Below are positions 45,648 through 54,614 of a stretch of DNA of 64,000 nt, piece by piece. The stretch's first letter is position 1. The number at the start of each line of letters is the position of its first letter. The position numbers and the translations under genes are program-made. Location of the stretch: positions 1,140,583 to 1,204,582 of the forward strand of contig NZ_NSBU01000007.1 of assembly GCF_002285415.1 (NCBI RefSeq). Direction: 5' to 3'. The DNA is from Actibacterium pelagium (lineage in GTDB: Bacteria > Pseudomonadota > Alphaproteobacteria > Rhodobacterales > Rhodobacteraceae). A model generated the notes under the pieces. It worked only from the letters and a program-made list of their open reading frames with translations, was not told where the DNA came from and searched no databases.

Positions 45648-46196
45648 TCATAAAATTTCTGAAAAGGGAGCCATCAAATTTAGGCCGGTGCAGTCGGTAC
45701 CTTCAGCGCACATATTGACGACAGCCGAAATTTGAAGGTCTGAAAGGAGCCGCGAATAGAAAGCCAACCGTTCTTCATCATGCGCTTTGCCCATTTCATA
45801 ATTGATTGCTTGATTCGCAACCTCTGACCACGAAAAAACAAGTGAGAATAATTCGTGATCATACATTCTAAGTGCTCGCGAGACAAAAAAGACTGACGAG
45901 CTATGATTCATTTCCCGGTAGATACCCTTCAAGAATTCCCGGTCACCCATATCTTTCAAATCCAGAACTAACAATGCGTATGGGTGGCAATCTTCGGTTG
46001 TCTCGATATCTTCCCCAGCGAGAAACTTTGTGTAAGCTTCGCACGGAATAACTCCATCAAAGATGGCGCGCTGATTGATGATGCTTGCATTGGCTGCCCC
46101 CCCGAAAAACGCACTCCAGAGTATGCCACCAGCCAAAACCGAAACAGTCCCAAAACTCAATGCAAACACCACTTCACCTAACTGCTTAAAATCCAT
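45648..46196 (-). CDS. Unrecognised single-helix membrane protein
   Basis: The 182-residue product starts MDFKQLGEVVFAL, has one membrane helix (about residues 8-35, with GGILWSAFFGG) and a mostly helical soluble part with two Cys in DCHPYALL and MCAEGTDCTG. No family was recognised. The gene is more A+T rich than its neighbours and its codon use is less GC-biased. The frame continues upstream to 46385, but that part reads through a repeat-like region and is rejected. It sits in the accessory segment between phoH and miaB. Confidence 0.65.
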   Translation of the reverse strand: MDFKQLGEVVFALSFGTVSVLAGGILWSAFFGGAANASIINQRAIFDGVIPCEAYTKFLAGEDIETTEDCHPYALLVLDLKDMGDREFLKGIYREMNHSSSVFFVSRALRMYDHELFSLVFSWSEVANQAINYEMGKAHDEERLAFYSRLLSDLQISAVVNMCAEGTDCTGLNLMAPFSEIL

Positions 46197-46590
46197 TTCT
46201 ATGATTACATAGCAGCTACTTTTCAACCAAACATCTTCGACGTGTTGTTTCTTCCCTTCCCCCAATGACACAGGGCGCGCCGGACCGCAGGTGGCGTGAA
46301 GCGCCTGCCCATACGGGCGGTCAGGCGCGGCCTGGGCCGCAAGCGTCTGGGGCGGAATTTGGCGAAAGTTTAGAGTGCTCACCATTTCAGCAGGTGAGGA
46401 GGTCGTTAAACATGCAATTTAGCGGCGCGCCTGTCGCGGGTTTTCGGCTTGGGTTTCAGCGCGGAAATAGAAGTTTCTTGCCTGAAACAAATTCACAAAT
46501 GATAATCTGTTTATTCATCTTTTAGGGCGAACCACTTCCGCCTGAACACGAAGGTGCAAAAAGCCCACAGGGCATATCTGGGAGGAAACT
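46197..46590. other. Gene-free region before the DsrE gene
   Basis: These 394 bases contain no credible gene. At 46301-46328 GCGCCTG and CAGGCGC enclose an inner CCC ATA CGGG hairpin, part of a GC-rich stretch (about 46268-46350) that looks like a dispersed intergenic repeat. The right end is A+T rich and carries the ribosome site GGGAGGAAA of the DsrE gene. Confidence 0.55.
46301..46328. repeat. GC-rich intergenic hairpin
   Basis: A 7-bp stem GCGCCTG / CAGGCGC with an inner CCC/GGG pairing stands in the gene-free region. Nearby GGCGCGGCCTGGGCC is also self-complementary. No downstream T tract, so a terminator is unlikely. Confidence 0.5.
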
Positions 46591-47052
46591 ATGAAATTAA
46601 CTCGTATTGCAGCGGTGGTACTGGCCGCGTTCTGGACAATGATCGGTCTACCCGCGTCGGCCCATGATGACGCGCCGGAGCATGACGTGCACAGGATTGT
46701 CATGCAGGTCAGCGACAATGAAAAGGGCACGTTCAACAAGGTCCTTAACAACGCGACGAACATGTCGAAATACTTTCTGGAGCGTGGCGAAGACTATGAG
46801 ATCGAGATCGTCGCCTATAACGCAGGCCTTCACATGCTGCGCCCGGACACGTCCCCGGTTCTGGATCGCATCCAATCGTTCACTGACAGTGTTCCGAACG
46901 TGACCATTTCTGCCTGTGGCAATACCATCAATATGATGAGCAAGAAGTCTGGGAAAGAGGTCAGCATCGTTGAAAATGCTCGGGTCGTCCCCGGCGGTGT
47001 CATCCGACTGATGGAGCTGAGCGACCAAGGTTACTTCATGATCCGTCCGTAA
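46591..47052 (+). CDS. Exported DsrE family protein
   Basis: The 153-residue product has a signal peptide (MKLTRIAAVVLAAFWTMIGLPASA, cleavage near residue 24) and a DsrE/TusD-like alpha/beta domain (VMQVSDNEKGTFNKVLNNATN, IEIVAYNAGLHMLR). A Cys in ISACGNTINMM is at the position of the family's sulfur-carrying Cys. Cytoplasmic DsrE proteins relay sulfane sulfur; periplasmic ones are little studied. GGGAGGAAA precedes the ATG. It is a single gene with no sulfur-oxidation genes beside it, though a TauE exporter lies elsewhere in the window. Confidence 0.88.
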   Translation: MKLTRIAAVVLAAFWTMIGLPASAHDDAPEHDVHRIVMQVSDNEKGTFNKVLNNATNMSKYFLERGEDYEIEIVAYNAGLHMLRPDTSPVLDRIQSFTDSVPNVTISACGNTINMMSKKSGKEVSIVENARVVPGGVIRLMELSDQGYFMIRP

Positions 47053-47223
47053 GGCGCCAAGAAGTTGGGGCTTAACGCGCAGCTTCTTTGGTTTTCAAAA
47101 GAACGGGGTGGGTGTTCGCAGCCACCCTTTAGGCCCAAGCGGCAGGGCGACATGGCCGCATTCAATCGAAATTCGACAGGTGCGTGCTGGCCGGATGCAA
47201 GTCACCGGATCAGCCCTGATTGT

Positions 47224-48162
47224 TCATTGGCTCCGCAATTTCCAAAGCGCCAGGAACGTGACGACGCCGATAACAACCAGCACGCCCGAGATGACCAGAA
47301 AGGCCGACTGGCTTGTGGCCATAGGGATCCCCGCAACATTCATTCCCAGAAGACCGGTCACAAAGCTTAGCGGCAGGAAGACCCCGGCAACGATCGAAAG
47401 CAGGACCATGGTGCTGTTCAATCGTTCGGCGACACGCACGGCGATAAAGTCCTGCAGGATGGCGGCGCGGTGGTGCATGGTATCAAGCTGTTCGACCAAT
47501 CGGGTGATCCGGTCGACGATCTCTTTCAAGCGGCGCTCTTGCACTTCGGTCTGCCAGACGAATGTCTCGGCGATCAGGACATCAAGCGCATCTCGTTGTG
47601 GCGCGATGAAGCGCCTAAGGCGAACGATTGTTCGTCTCATGTCCGCGATGGTCTCGCGGAGTTCATGCACCCGGTCTTGGGCTTGTTCCTCTTCAAGATC
47701 ATCCAGTTCCGTGTCCAGCGCATCAACGACGCTTTCCATGCCTTCGGTCAGCTTGTCGGCAAGCGCGACCACGAAATCCCCGGGGGTACCGGGGCCAACG
47801 CCACCTTCGATCCACTCTGCCATTTGGCCAACCGCGGCAAGTTCGCGGAACTGGCAGGTGACGACCTTTTCGTGATCCAGCCACAGCCGGACCGAGACCA
47901 TATCTTCGGGTTCGGCCCCGTGCTGTGAGTTGACGCCTCTCAGGTTGATAAGGGCGCCTTCGCCATGGGGGGTGCATCTGGGGCGCGTTTCCTCGGCCAA
48001 CAAAGCGGTTACAACAAGATCATCAAGACCAATCTCGGTGCGCAACCGCGAACCCGCCTTGGGGTCAGCGACACCCATTCGGTGCCAGGTGGCATCGGGT
48101 GCTTGGTCCTGCTGTTGTGAAGCCGAATTAAGCCGCAAGGTTTGAGAGGGGGAATTCGTCAT
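47224..48162 (-). CDS. zntB: CorA/ZntB-type metal ion transporter
   Basis: The 312-residue protein has a large cytoplasmic domain, a long helix with coiled-coil character (ELDDLEEEQAQDRVHELRET region) and two C-terminal membrane helices joined by the GMNVAGIP loop, the GMN signature of the CorA family. The lack of the usual CorA second-loop acidic pattern and the overall sequence fit ZntB, a zinc transporter driven by the proton gradient. It is divergent from terC; the 97 bases between hold both promoters. Zinc as substrate is inferred. Confidence 0.9.
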   Translation of the reverse strand: MTNSPSQTLRLNSASQQQDQAPDATWHRMGVADPKAGSRLRTEIGLDDLVVTALLAEETRPRCTPHGEGALINLRGVNSQHGAEPEDMVSVRLWLDHEKVVTCQFRELAAVGQMAEWIEGGVGPGTPGDFVVALADKLTEGMESVVDALDTELDDLEEEQAQDRVHELRETIADMRRTIVRLRRFIAPQRDALDVLIAETFVWQTEVQERRLKEIVDRITRLVEQLDTMHHRAAILQDFIAVRVAERLNSTMVLLSIVAGVFLPLSFVTGLLGMNVAGIPMATSQSAFLVISGVLVVIGVVTFLALWKLRSQ

Positions 48163-48259
48163 GTTTGGTATCCAGAACCCTGTAAGTCGCCTGCTATTTT
48201 CTGACGCTTTCTAACAGCTTAGCTGATAGATTTCGTTTTAACAAAGTCTGGAGATTTAC

Positions 48260-49042
48260 ATGATTCTCGAATTACTCGTTTCCCCCGAAGCATGGGCGGC
48301 CTTTTTGGCCTTGGTCACCTTGGAGATCGTTCTGGGTATCGACAACCTGATCTTCATATCCATCATCACCAACAAGCTGCCAGAGCACCAGCAACCTATG
48401 GCGCGGCGTGTCGGGATCGGCTTAGCATTGGGAATGCGGCTGGTTCTGCTGGCGGCGATTTCTTGGATCGTGGGTCTGGTAGAGCCGGTTTTCGATCTGG
48501 GATGGCAAGGGCCTTTGGGCGCCCACGGAGAGCCCTCGTTCGAAACAGCGTTTTCGTGGCGCGACCTGATCCTTATCAGCGGCGGGCTTTTCCTTGTTTG
48601 GAAAGCGACGACCGAGATTCAGCACAAGGTTCAGCCTGAACCGGCGCAGACCGTGTTTGCTTCGAAACCTGTTCAAGTGGGGTTAACGGCCGTCATCATT
48701 CAGATTGTTGCGCTGGACCTTGTGTTCTCTATCGACAGCATTCTGACCGCTGTGGGCATGACCTCGCACCTGCCGATCATGGTTGCCGCGGTTGTCATCG
48801 CCGTTGCCGTGATGTTCGCGGCTGCCGAGCCGGTATCGCGCTTTGTACAGGCAAACCCGACCGTCATCATGCTGGCTTTGGCGTTCCTGCTGATGATCGG
48901 GATGGTCCTGATTGCGGACGGGTTTGGACGGCATGTGCCCAAGGGGTACATCTATGCCGCGATGGCCTTTGCCGCCTTTGTCGAGGCGTTGAACATGATG
49001 GCGCGGCGTCGCGGAAGGCGGACGGCCAAAAGCGAGGCGTAA
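48260..49042 (+). CDS. TerC family integral membrane protein
   Basis: The 260-residue protein has seven or so helices and the TerC hallmarks: [15 protein letters not shown] in the first half and the repeat-like [17 protein letters not shown] in the second, each with an acidic residue inside the membrane. TerC proteins are linked to tellurite resistance and, more recently, to manganese export for metalation of exported proteins. CTGGAGA precedes the ATG. It is divergent from the ZntB gene, so two metal transporters share one promoter region. No yybP-ykoY manganese riboswitch pattern was seen upstream. Confidence 0.95.
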   Translation: MILELLVSPEAWAAFLALVTLEIVLGIDNLIFISIITNKLPEHQQPMARRVGIGLALGMRLVLLAAISWIVGLVEPVFDLGWQGPLGAHGEPSFETAFSWRDLILISGGLFLVWKATTEIQHKVQPEPAQTVFASKPVQVGLTAVIIQIVALDLVFSIDSILTAVGMTSHLPIMVAAVVIAVAVMFAAAEPVSRFVQANPTVIMLALAFLLMIGMVLIADGFGRHVPKGYIYAAMAFAAFVEALNMMARRRGRRTAKSEA

Positions 49043-49068
49043 ATCGGCATCAACCAATTGCCCTGCCC

Positions 49069-49944
49069 TTAGAACAAGGTTCCGACCCATTCGACGAATG
49101 GGGACACCAGCCGATGACGTGGCCCTTTGGGCATCACGGCAAGGTATCGGGCATAGAGTTTTTTGGGCAGCGGCACTTCGACCAGTCGGCCAGAGGCAAG
49201 GTCGTCCCGGGTGAACTGTTCACTGAAAAGGGTCGCGCCCATTCCCTGTCGTACCGCCTCTAGCAGCAAGTTGGGGCTGCCGATGGGGGTGAAATTCAGC
49301 CGCTCCACGTCCAACCCGCAATCGCGCATCATCATCAGTTTGCTTGTCATGCCTTCGTGTTCGAGCCACGGCAGGGATTGAGGGTTGGACGACGCCTCTT
49401 TCAGCAACTGGGGTGCCACAATGCCCACCACACGCATTGCGGCCACCGGCTCTACGTCCAGACTGGGCCAAGTAAGATCTGCGTTATAGGGAATAGCGCG
49501 GATCGCAAGATCAAACCCCTCCGCCGCCACATCCACATATTCGCGTGTTGGGTGGATCGAGATTTCTGCCCCGGGGTGGGCGTCCCAGAACTCTGACAAA
49601 CGCGGCATGATGATCCGGTCCACAAGGAACGGTGTGGCTGTCACGCGTATCCCGCGCCGGCTTTCACGGTCACGGACGGTTTCGATCCCTTCCGAGATCG
49701 CCTCGAAGCCCTGCGCAAGAGATCGGGCCAGCTCTATCCCCACCGGTGTCAATCGTACCGACCTGCCATCACGGACGGCAAGGTTCACGCCTAACGTTTT
49801 CTCCAAGCCGCGCACTTGCTGCGCGACCGCCGCGTGGGTGACGTTAAGCAGTCGGGCCGCGCCCGCGAAGTCGCCGCTGCGCGCGGTGGCATCAAAGGCC
49901 CGCAGCGCCGAAAGTGATGGCAGGGTTCTCCAATCAAGCAACAT
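49069..49944 (-). CDS. LysR family transcriptional regulator (GcvA-like)
   Basis: The 291-residue protein has an N-terminal winged helix (LPSLSALRAFDATARSGDFAGAARLLNVTHAAVAQQVRGLEKTLG, given here by its start and end), followed by a type 2 periplasmic-binding-like effector domain. The first lines (LRAFDAT, VTHAAVAQQVRGLE) place it near GcvA/AmpR. The effector is unknown. It is divergent from the GNAT gene by 97 bases, the usual arrangement for a LysR regulator and its target. Confidence 0.93.
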   Translation of the reverse strand: MLLDWRTLPSLSALRAFDATARSGDFAGAARLLNVTHAAVAQQVRGLEKTLGVNLAVRDGRSVRLTPVGIELARSLAQGFEAISEGIETVRDRESRRGIRVTATPFLVDRIIMPRLSEFWDAHPGAEISIHPTREYVDVAAEGFDLAIRAIPYNADLTWPSLDVEPVAAMRVVGIVAPQLLKEASSNPQSLPWLEHEGMTSKLMMMRDCGLDVERLNFTPIGSPNLLLEAVRQGMGATLFSEQFTRDDLASGRLVEVPLPKKLYARYLAVMPKGPRHRLVSPFVEWVGTLF

Positions 49945-50041
49945 GATAGTTGAACTTTCATATTAGCGATTATTCCTGATTAGCCTGAATCGCACCCATT
50001 CGCTAGAAATTTAGGAAATAGACAGGTTTTAGGAGATGGTT

Positions 50042-50626
50042 ATGCTAGGTGGTGAGATCGCATCCTATTTCGAACATAAGGTTGAGCATCACGATATGAC
50101 ATCGAGCAGCGTAGAGCTGACCGCATATCAAACGCGCGAAGATGTGCCCTTTGACGTCGCGCGGTCCCTTCTGAACGCTCACCTGACCTGGGCCTACGAT
50201 GAATTCCGCGCCTTGGGGGCGCCGAAGTTCGACCTGATGGAGCACGCGAGGCGTTTCTTTCTACACTTCGATAGCGTGCTTCCGCCAAACGGAGCCTATT
50301 TCCTTGCCCACGACGCCAACAAGCAGGCCGTAGGAACGGGGTCGTTGCGTCGCATCTCAGATGATACAGCGGAAATGAAACACCTCTATGTCAGGCCAGA
50401 GGCGCGAGGCGCAGGTGTGGGTCAATCGCTGATCAACGCCCGTATTTCAGCCGCGCGTGCCTTGGGTATCAAAACGCTTGTCGCGGATACATTTTGTGGA
50501 AACGACCCGATGATCCGGCTGTATCGCAGCGCTGGCTTCAAGGATTCCGCGCCGTACGACAGCGCCGTTGCGACGATTACGCCAGAGCTGATCCCGCATC
50601 TGCATTATTTCCGGATGGAGCTTTAG
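50042..50626 (+). CDS. GNAT family N-acetyltransferase
   Basis: The product of 194 residues has the acetyl-CoA-binding motif A in KHLYVRPEARGAGVGQSLI (R-x2-G-x-G) and the ending FCGNDPMIRLYRSAGFKD, standard for GNAT enzymes. The substrate is unknown. ATG at 50042 has AGGAG six bases upstream; the ATG at 50036 lies against that site. A start at 50096 (MTSSSVELTA) is also possible. It is divergent from a LysR regulator that may control it. Confidence 0.88.
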   Translation: MLGGEIASYFEHKVEHHDMTSSSVELTAYQTREDVPFDVARSLLNAHLTWAYDEFRALGAPKFDLMEHARRFFLHFDSVLPPNGAYFLAHDANKQAVGTGSLRRISDDTAEMKHLYVRPEARGAGVGQSLINARISAARALGIKTLVADTFCGNDPMIRLYRSAGFKDSAPYDSAVATITPELIPHLHYFRMEL

Positions 50627-50779
50627 CGGAAACGGAAAACGATGCCATCGCGCCATCAAGTTCCGCACGATCTCTCCTTCGAACGCAGCCAGCAAGATTT
50701 GAAAATTTTCTAAACCATTTGGTGCAAGCCGCAGAACGTGATTAACATCTGGCACATTAACGTTTTTGGAGAATTTGAA

Positions 50780-51175
50780 ATGATTTCGAAACTAAGTGCT
50801 TTTTGCCTTGCCTCAGCCCTGACCGTCACAGCCCTGCCTGCTTCGGCACAAGAAGCTTCCTCGGACGCAAACCCAACGATCAGCATCGCCCTGTCGTGGG
50901 TGTTCGGGAAAGGCGCAGCATTCGGCGTGAAGGCCTTTTCGACCGACCGCGAAGGAGATGCGGCCCTGACGCTTGGCATCGACTATCTGTTCAACGATCA
51001 AAGCTGGCGCCCGAACATCGGCGCAGCCTATATCGACAACAACGCCTTCATCGACCTGAATCTAGGCTTCGGCAATGGCGGCACCGACTTTGGCGTGGGT
51101 ATTGGCCCGATTGACAGCAGTCAGGACAGCGCCCCGCTTCTGCCCCCGATTATCGAAAATAGTCCCGAAGATTAA
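50780..51175 (+). CDS. Exported beta-rich protein of unknown function
   Basis: The 131-residue product has a signal peptide (MISKLSAFCLASALTVTALPASAQE, cut near residue 23). The mature part is a series of short amphipathic strands (SIALSWVFGKGAAFGVKAF, ALTLGIDYLF, FIDLNLGFGNGGTDFGVGIG), the pattern of a small outer membrane barrel or a secreted beta protein, and ends in an acidic tail. No family was recognised. ATG at 50780 gives the signal peptide; a longer frame to 50738 does not. A hairpin follows the stop. Confidence 0.75.
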   Translation: MISKLSAFCLASALTVTALPASAQEASSDANPTISIALSWVFGKGAAFGVKAFSTDREGDAALTLGIDYLFNDQSWRPNIGAAYIDNNAFIDLNLGFGNGGTDFGVGIGPIDSSQDSAPLLPPIIENSPED

Positions 51176-51201
51176 TAAGCGCTTTCGTAAAGCAAATAAT
51201 T

Positions 51202-51226
51202 ACGCCCGCCCGAAAAGGGCGGGCGT
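51202..51226. terminator. Hairpin between the exported protein gene and miaB
   Basis: ACGCCCGCCC and GGGCGGGCGT form a perfect 10-bp stem with a GAAAA loop between two convergent genes. The minus strand continues AATTATTTG; the T tracts are weak on both sides. Confidence 0.75.
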
Positions 51227-51270
51227 GTCCTGTCCGGGCCGCTTGCGACCGGGCTGAACGTTACATCTAC

Positions 51271-52590
51271 TTAGAGTAGCACCCCGCCCAAGGAATGCGT
51301 CGCGCTTTCGACGATGCGGACCTTGGCAACCTCTCCGATCAGATGTTCGGGGGCTTCGGCATAAACCGCGTGCAGGTGGTCAGATTTGCCGACAAGCTGG
51401 CCGGGCAGTTTGCCCTTCTTCTCGAACAAGACGCCAACCTCTTTGCCCACCATCGACTGCTGAATTTCCTTCTGCTGTTTGTTCAGCAGGGCTTGCAGAC
51501 GCTGCAGGCGGTCATCGGCCTCGGCCGCATCGACTTGGGGGCGTTCGGCCGCCGGGGTGCCCGGGCGGGTCGAGTATTTGAACGAATAGCACTGGCCATA
51601 GCGGACTTGTTCGACCAGCGACAGCGTGTCTTGGAAGTCTTGTTCCGTCTCTTCGGGGAAGCCCACGATGAAGTCGCCCGAAATCAGGATATCGGGGCGC
51701 GCTTCGCGAATGCGTTCGATCACGCGCAGATAGCTTTCGGCGGTGTGACTGCGGTTCATGCGTTTCAGGATGCGGTCGCTGCCGGATTGGACCGGCAGGT
51801 GCAGGTAGGGCATCAGCTTACTGCATTCACCGTGGGCAGCGATAAGGTCATCGTCCATATCGTTGGGGTGGCTGGTGGTGAAGCGGATGCGTTCCAGCCC
51901 GTCGATGTCGTTCAGCGCCCAGATCAGTTTGGCAAGCGACCAGTCACCGCCCTTGCCTGCCCCGTGGTACGCGTTGACGTTCTGGCCCAGCAAGGTGATC
52001 TCGCGCACGCCGCGTTCGACCAGATCGCGGGCTTCTGTCAGGACGCGGTCAACAGGGCGCGATACCTCGGCCCCGCGGGTATAGGGCACCACGCAGAAGG
52101 CGCAGAACTTGTCACAGCCTTCTTGGACGGTCAGGAAGGCGGTCGGGCCGCGTTTCGCTTTGGGGCGCGATTTCAGCTTCTCGAATTTGTCTTCCTCGGG
52201 GAAGTCAGTGTCGAGCGCCTTCTCGCCTTCACGCGTCTTCGCCTCCATCTCTGGCAGGCGGTGATAGCTTTGCGGGCCCACGACCAGATCAACCATCGGC
52301 TGGCGGCGCATGATTTCTTCGCCTTCGGCTTGGGCCACACAGCCCGCGACACCGATTTTCAGATCTGGGTTTTCGGCCTTCAGCCCTTTGAAGCGGCCCA
52401 GTTCGGAATAGACCTTCTCGGCCGCTTTTTCCCGGATGTGGCAGGTGTTCAGCAGGATCATGTCCGCGTCCTCGGGGGACTGCGTCTCGACATAGCCCTT
52501 GCCACCAAGGGCTTCGGCCATGCGTTCGCTGTCATAGACATTCATCTGACAGCCGTAGGTTTTGATAAACAGTTTCTTGGGATCGGACAT
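51271..52590 (-). CDS. miaB: tRNA-2-methylthio-N6-dimethylallyladenosine synthase MiaB
   Basis: MiaB is a radical SAM enzyme with two [4Fe-4S] clusters that adds the methylthio group at A37 of tRNA. The 439-residue product has the N-terminal MTTase domain ([27 protein letters not shown]), the radical SAM motif [17 protein letters not shown] (C-x3-C-x2-C) and a C-terminal TRAM domain. In most alphaproteobacteria it directly precedes phoH; here a 6-kb segment separates them on the same strand. Confidence 0.97.
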   Translation of the reverse strand: MSDPKKLFIKTYGCQMNVYDSERMAEALGGKGYVETQSPEDADMILLNTCHIREKAAEKVYSELGRFKGLKAENPDLKIGVAGCVAQAEGEEIMRRQPMVDLVVGPQSYHRLPEMEAKTREGEKALDTDFPEEDKFEKLKSRPKAKRGPTAFLTVQEGCDKFCAFCVVPYTRGAEVSRPVDRVLTEARDLVERGVREITLLGQNVNAYHGAGKGGDWSLAKLIWALNDIDGLERIRFTTSHPNDMDDDLIAAHGECSKLMPYLHLPVQSGSDRILKRMNRSHTAESYLRVIERIREARPDILISGDFIVGFPEETEQDFQDTLSLVEQVRYGQCYSFKYSTRPGTPAAERPQVDAAEADDRLQRLQALLNKQQKEIQQSMVGKEVGVLFEKKGKLPGQLVGKSDHLHAVYAEAPEHLIGEVAKVRIVESATHSLGGVLL

Positions 52591-52715
52591 TGGGGGTCAT
52601 CCTCGCGCGTTCGAAGCGCAGGCTTTATACGATCCGCGCGCGTCCCGCAACGCTTGCATTCACGCCCGAATTGCCAGAGGTTGCGCCCCAATACGCGTAA
52701 CGATCACATGAGCCG

Positions 52716-53582
52716 ATGCTGCACCGATCCCTGACTGCATTTCTGAAAAGCCCTGCCCTGTGGGCCAAGGGGCCACTAGCCCTGATCTTCGACGAAGACG
52801 GGGTCGAGGTCGAAAGCACGTTGCGCCATCACCTGAAGCTGGGGTTTGCGACGGTGGCTTTATTCACCGAAGAGCCCGACCTAGTGCCCGAGGACCTGAA
52901 AGATCAGGTTGAAACAGTAGACTTCGAAGCCCCTCGCAGGGCCCGCGTGACCGAGGCCGTGAACCGCGTGATCGACGCGGCCCCGGGGCGGTGGATGTTC
53001 TACTGCTATAACGCCGAATACCTGTATTTCCCGTATTGTGAGACCCGTAAGGTGGGCGAGTTGCTGACCTTCCACACCGAAGAACGCCGCGACGCGATGC
53101 TGACCTATGTCATCGACCTCTATGCGGGCGATCTGGACCAGTTTCCTAACGCGGTATCGCGGGAACAGGCCCTGCTAGACAGCTCTGGATATTACGCTCT
53201 TCGCCGCGAGGACCCCGTGAACGGCTATGCGCACAAAGACAGGCAGATGGACTTTTTCGGCGGGCTGCGCTGGCGGTTCGAAGAGCACGTCCCTTGGACG
53301 CGTCGTCGGATTGACCGGATTTCACTGTTCAAAGCCAAGGCGGGTCTGGAGCTTCTAACCGACCACACCTTCACGGATGAAGAGTACAACACCTATTCCT
53401 GTGAATGGCATCATAACCTGACAGCGGCGGTCTGTTCTTTCCGGGCCGCCAAAGCGCTGAAATCGAACCCTGGGTCCCGAGAAGAGATTACCGACTTCCG
53501 CTGGCGGAAGTCGGTTCCTTTTGATTGGCACTCGCAACAATTGCTAGAGCTTGGCCTGATCGAGCCCGGCCAGTGGTTCTGA
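52716..53582 (+). CDS. Unrecognised protein, possibly glycosyltransferase-like
   Basis: The 288-residue product is soluble and starts MLHRSLTAFLKS. It has an early alternating part (ALIFDEDGVEVESTLRHHLKLGFATVALFTEEPD) resembling the first Rossmann strand region of family 2 glycosyltransferase-like proteins, then YCYNAEYLYFPYCETRKVGELL and a charged, aromatic-rich C-terminal half (FEEHVPWTRRRIDRISLFKAK, SCEWHHNLTAAVCSF). Similar proteins occur in Rhodobacterales without a known function. It is divergent from miaB and convergent with znuA, three bases from its stop. Confidence 0.75.
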   Translation: MLHRSLTAFLKSPALWAKGPLALIFDEDGVEVESTLRHHLKLGFATVALFTEEPDLVPEDLKDQVETVDFEAPRRARVTEAVNRVIDAAPGRWMFYCYNAEYLYFPYCETRKVGELLTFHTEERRDAMLTYVIDLYAGDLDQFPNAVSREQALLDSSGYYALRREDPVNGYAHKDRQMDFFGGLRWRFEEHVPWTRRRIDRISLFKAKAGLELLTDHTFTDEEYNTYSCEWHHNLTAAVCSFRAAKALKSNPGSREEITDFRWRKSVPFDWHSQQLLELGLIEPGQWF

Positions 53583-53585
53583 CGC

Positions 53586-54602
53586 TCAGCGCAGGCAATC
53601 CGCAATGGAGGTCGCAAGATCGTCCATCAACTGGCTGTAATGCTGCGAACCCAAGTCGAATTTCGCACCCATCGGATCCAAAACACCCAGCTTCACCTGA
53701 TCACCCGCAACGGCTTTGATCAGACCATCGTCGAATTGCGGCTCTGAGAATGCGCAGACGACACCCTTTTCCTTCAACTCGTCGCGCAGCTCGGCCAGAC
53801 GGGCCGCACTTGGCGCGGTTGCATCGCTTAGTCGGATGGCGCCGCTGGCTGTCAGGCCAAAACGCGCCTCGAAATACTGATAGGCATCGTGAAACACGAT
53901 AAAGGTTTTTTCCCGATGCGGGGCCAGCTTGGCGTTGATCGCTTTGATCTGCTCGTCCAAAGACTCGATCGCGCGGGTTGCGTTCGCCTGATAGGTGACG
54001 GCGTTTTCGGGGTCGGCCTCGGCCAGGTGACCAGCGATTGCCTGCAGCCAAAGCTTACCATTCACCGGGTCCAGCCAGACATGGGCGTCCTGCGCACCAT
54101 CACCGTGGTCGTCGTGAGTGTCTTCCGCGTGCTCGTCCTTTTCGTGGCCTTCATGATCATCTTCATCATGGTCATCGTGGCCGCCTTCATCATGGTCATC
54201 GTGGCCGCCTTCATCATGGTCATCGTGACCATCTTCATCGTGACCATGTACAAACACCGCGACGTCACGCGTTGGCAGCAATAGGGTCGGTGGTTCTTCC
54301 ATCAGCGCCAACGCCTTTGCTTTCGGCGCAATGCCTTCGATCACATCGTGCAACCACGGGGTCAGATCGTCCCCTGCCCAGAAAACGATATCTGACCGCT
54401 GCAACGCACGTGCTTGAGAGGGGCGCAACGCGTACCCATGTGGCGAGGCACCGGGTTCGACCAAAAGATCCGGGGTGCCCACACCCTCCATCACTTGGGA
54501 CACAAGCGAATGGATCGGGGCGACATCAACGGCAACGCGCGGCACATCGGCCATTGCAGTGCCGGCCAGAAGCGAGAAAATTGCGGATGAAAGAATTCGC
54601 AT
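53586..54602 (-). CDS. znuA: Zinc ABC transporter substrate-binding protein ZnuA
   Basis: ZnuA captures zinc in the periplasm for ZnuBC. The 338-residue product has a signal peptide (MRILSSAIFSLLAGTAMA), the family phrases VDVAPIHSLVSQVM, PGASPHGYALRPSQ and FIVFHDAYQYFEARFG with metal His residues, and a long Asp/His-rich loop (about residues 115-170) with three direct repeats. ATG at 54602 is used; a TTG two codons earlier has no better site. It is divergent from zur-znuC-znuB across a perfect palindrome, so repression by Zur is likely. Confidence 0.96.
   Translation of the reverse strand: MRILSSAIFSLLAGTAMADVPRVAVDVAPIHSLVSQVMEGVGTPDLLVEPGASPHGYALRPSQARALQRSDIVFWAGDDLTPWLHDVIEGIAPKAKALALMEEPPTLLLPTRDVAVFVHGHDEDGHDDHDEGGHDDHDEGGHDDHDEDDHEGHEKDEHAEDTHDDHGDGAQDAHVWLDPVNGKLWLQAIAGHLAEADPENAVTYQANATRAIESLDEQIKAINAKLAPHREKTFIVFHDAYQYFEARFGLTASGAIRLSDATAPSAARLAELRDELKEKGVVCAFSEPQFDDGLIKAVAGDQVKLGVLDPMGAKFDLGSQHYSQLMDDLATSIADCLR
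54161..54232 (-). repeat. 24-bp tandem repeat in the znuA His/Asp loop
   Basis: Three consecutive 24-base units beginning CTTCATCATGGTCATCGTGG encode Gly-His-Asp-Asp-His-Asp-Glu-Gly type peptides on the minus strand. The first two copies are identical, so the array is recent or gene-converted and may vary in copy number. Confidence 0.9.
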
Positions 54603-54614
54603 TGACAAGTCCGT

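Noticed and set aside
46197-46385. N-terminal extension of the orphan membrane protein
   Set aside because: The added residues read through a GC-rich hairpin-forming stretch and place the membrane helix abnormally; ATG at 46196 is simpler.
48163-48259. yybP-ykoY manganese riboswitch before the TerC gene
   Set aside because: The gap is under 100 bases and lacks the conserved paired internal loops; no match seen.
51295-52734. Open frame of 479 codons on the plus strand opposite miaB
   Set aside because: It is the complement of a highly conserved gene with strong GC codon bias; the product has no family features and no ribosome site.
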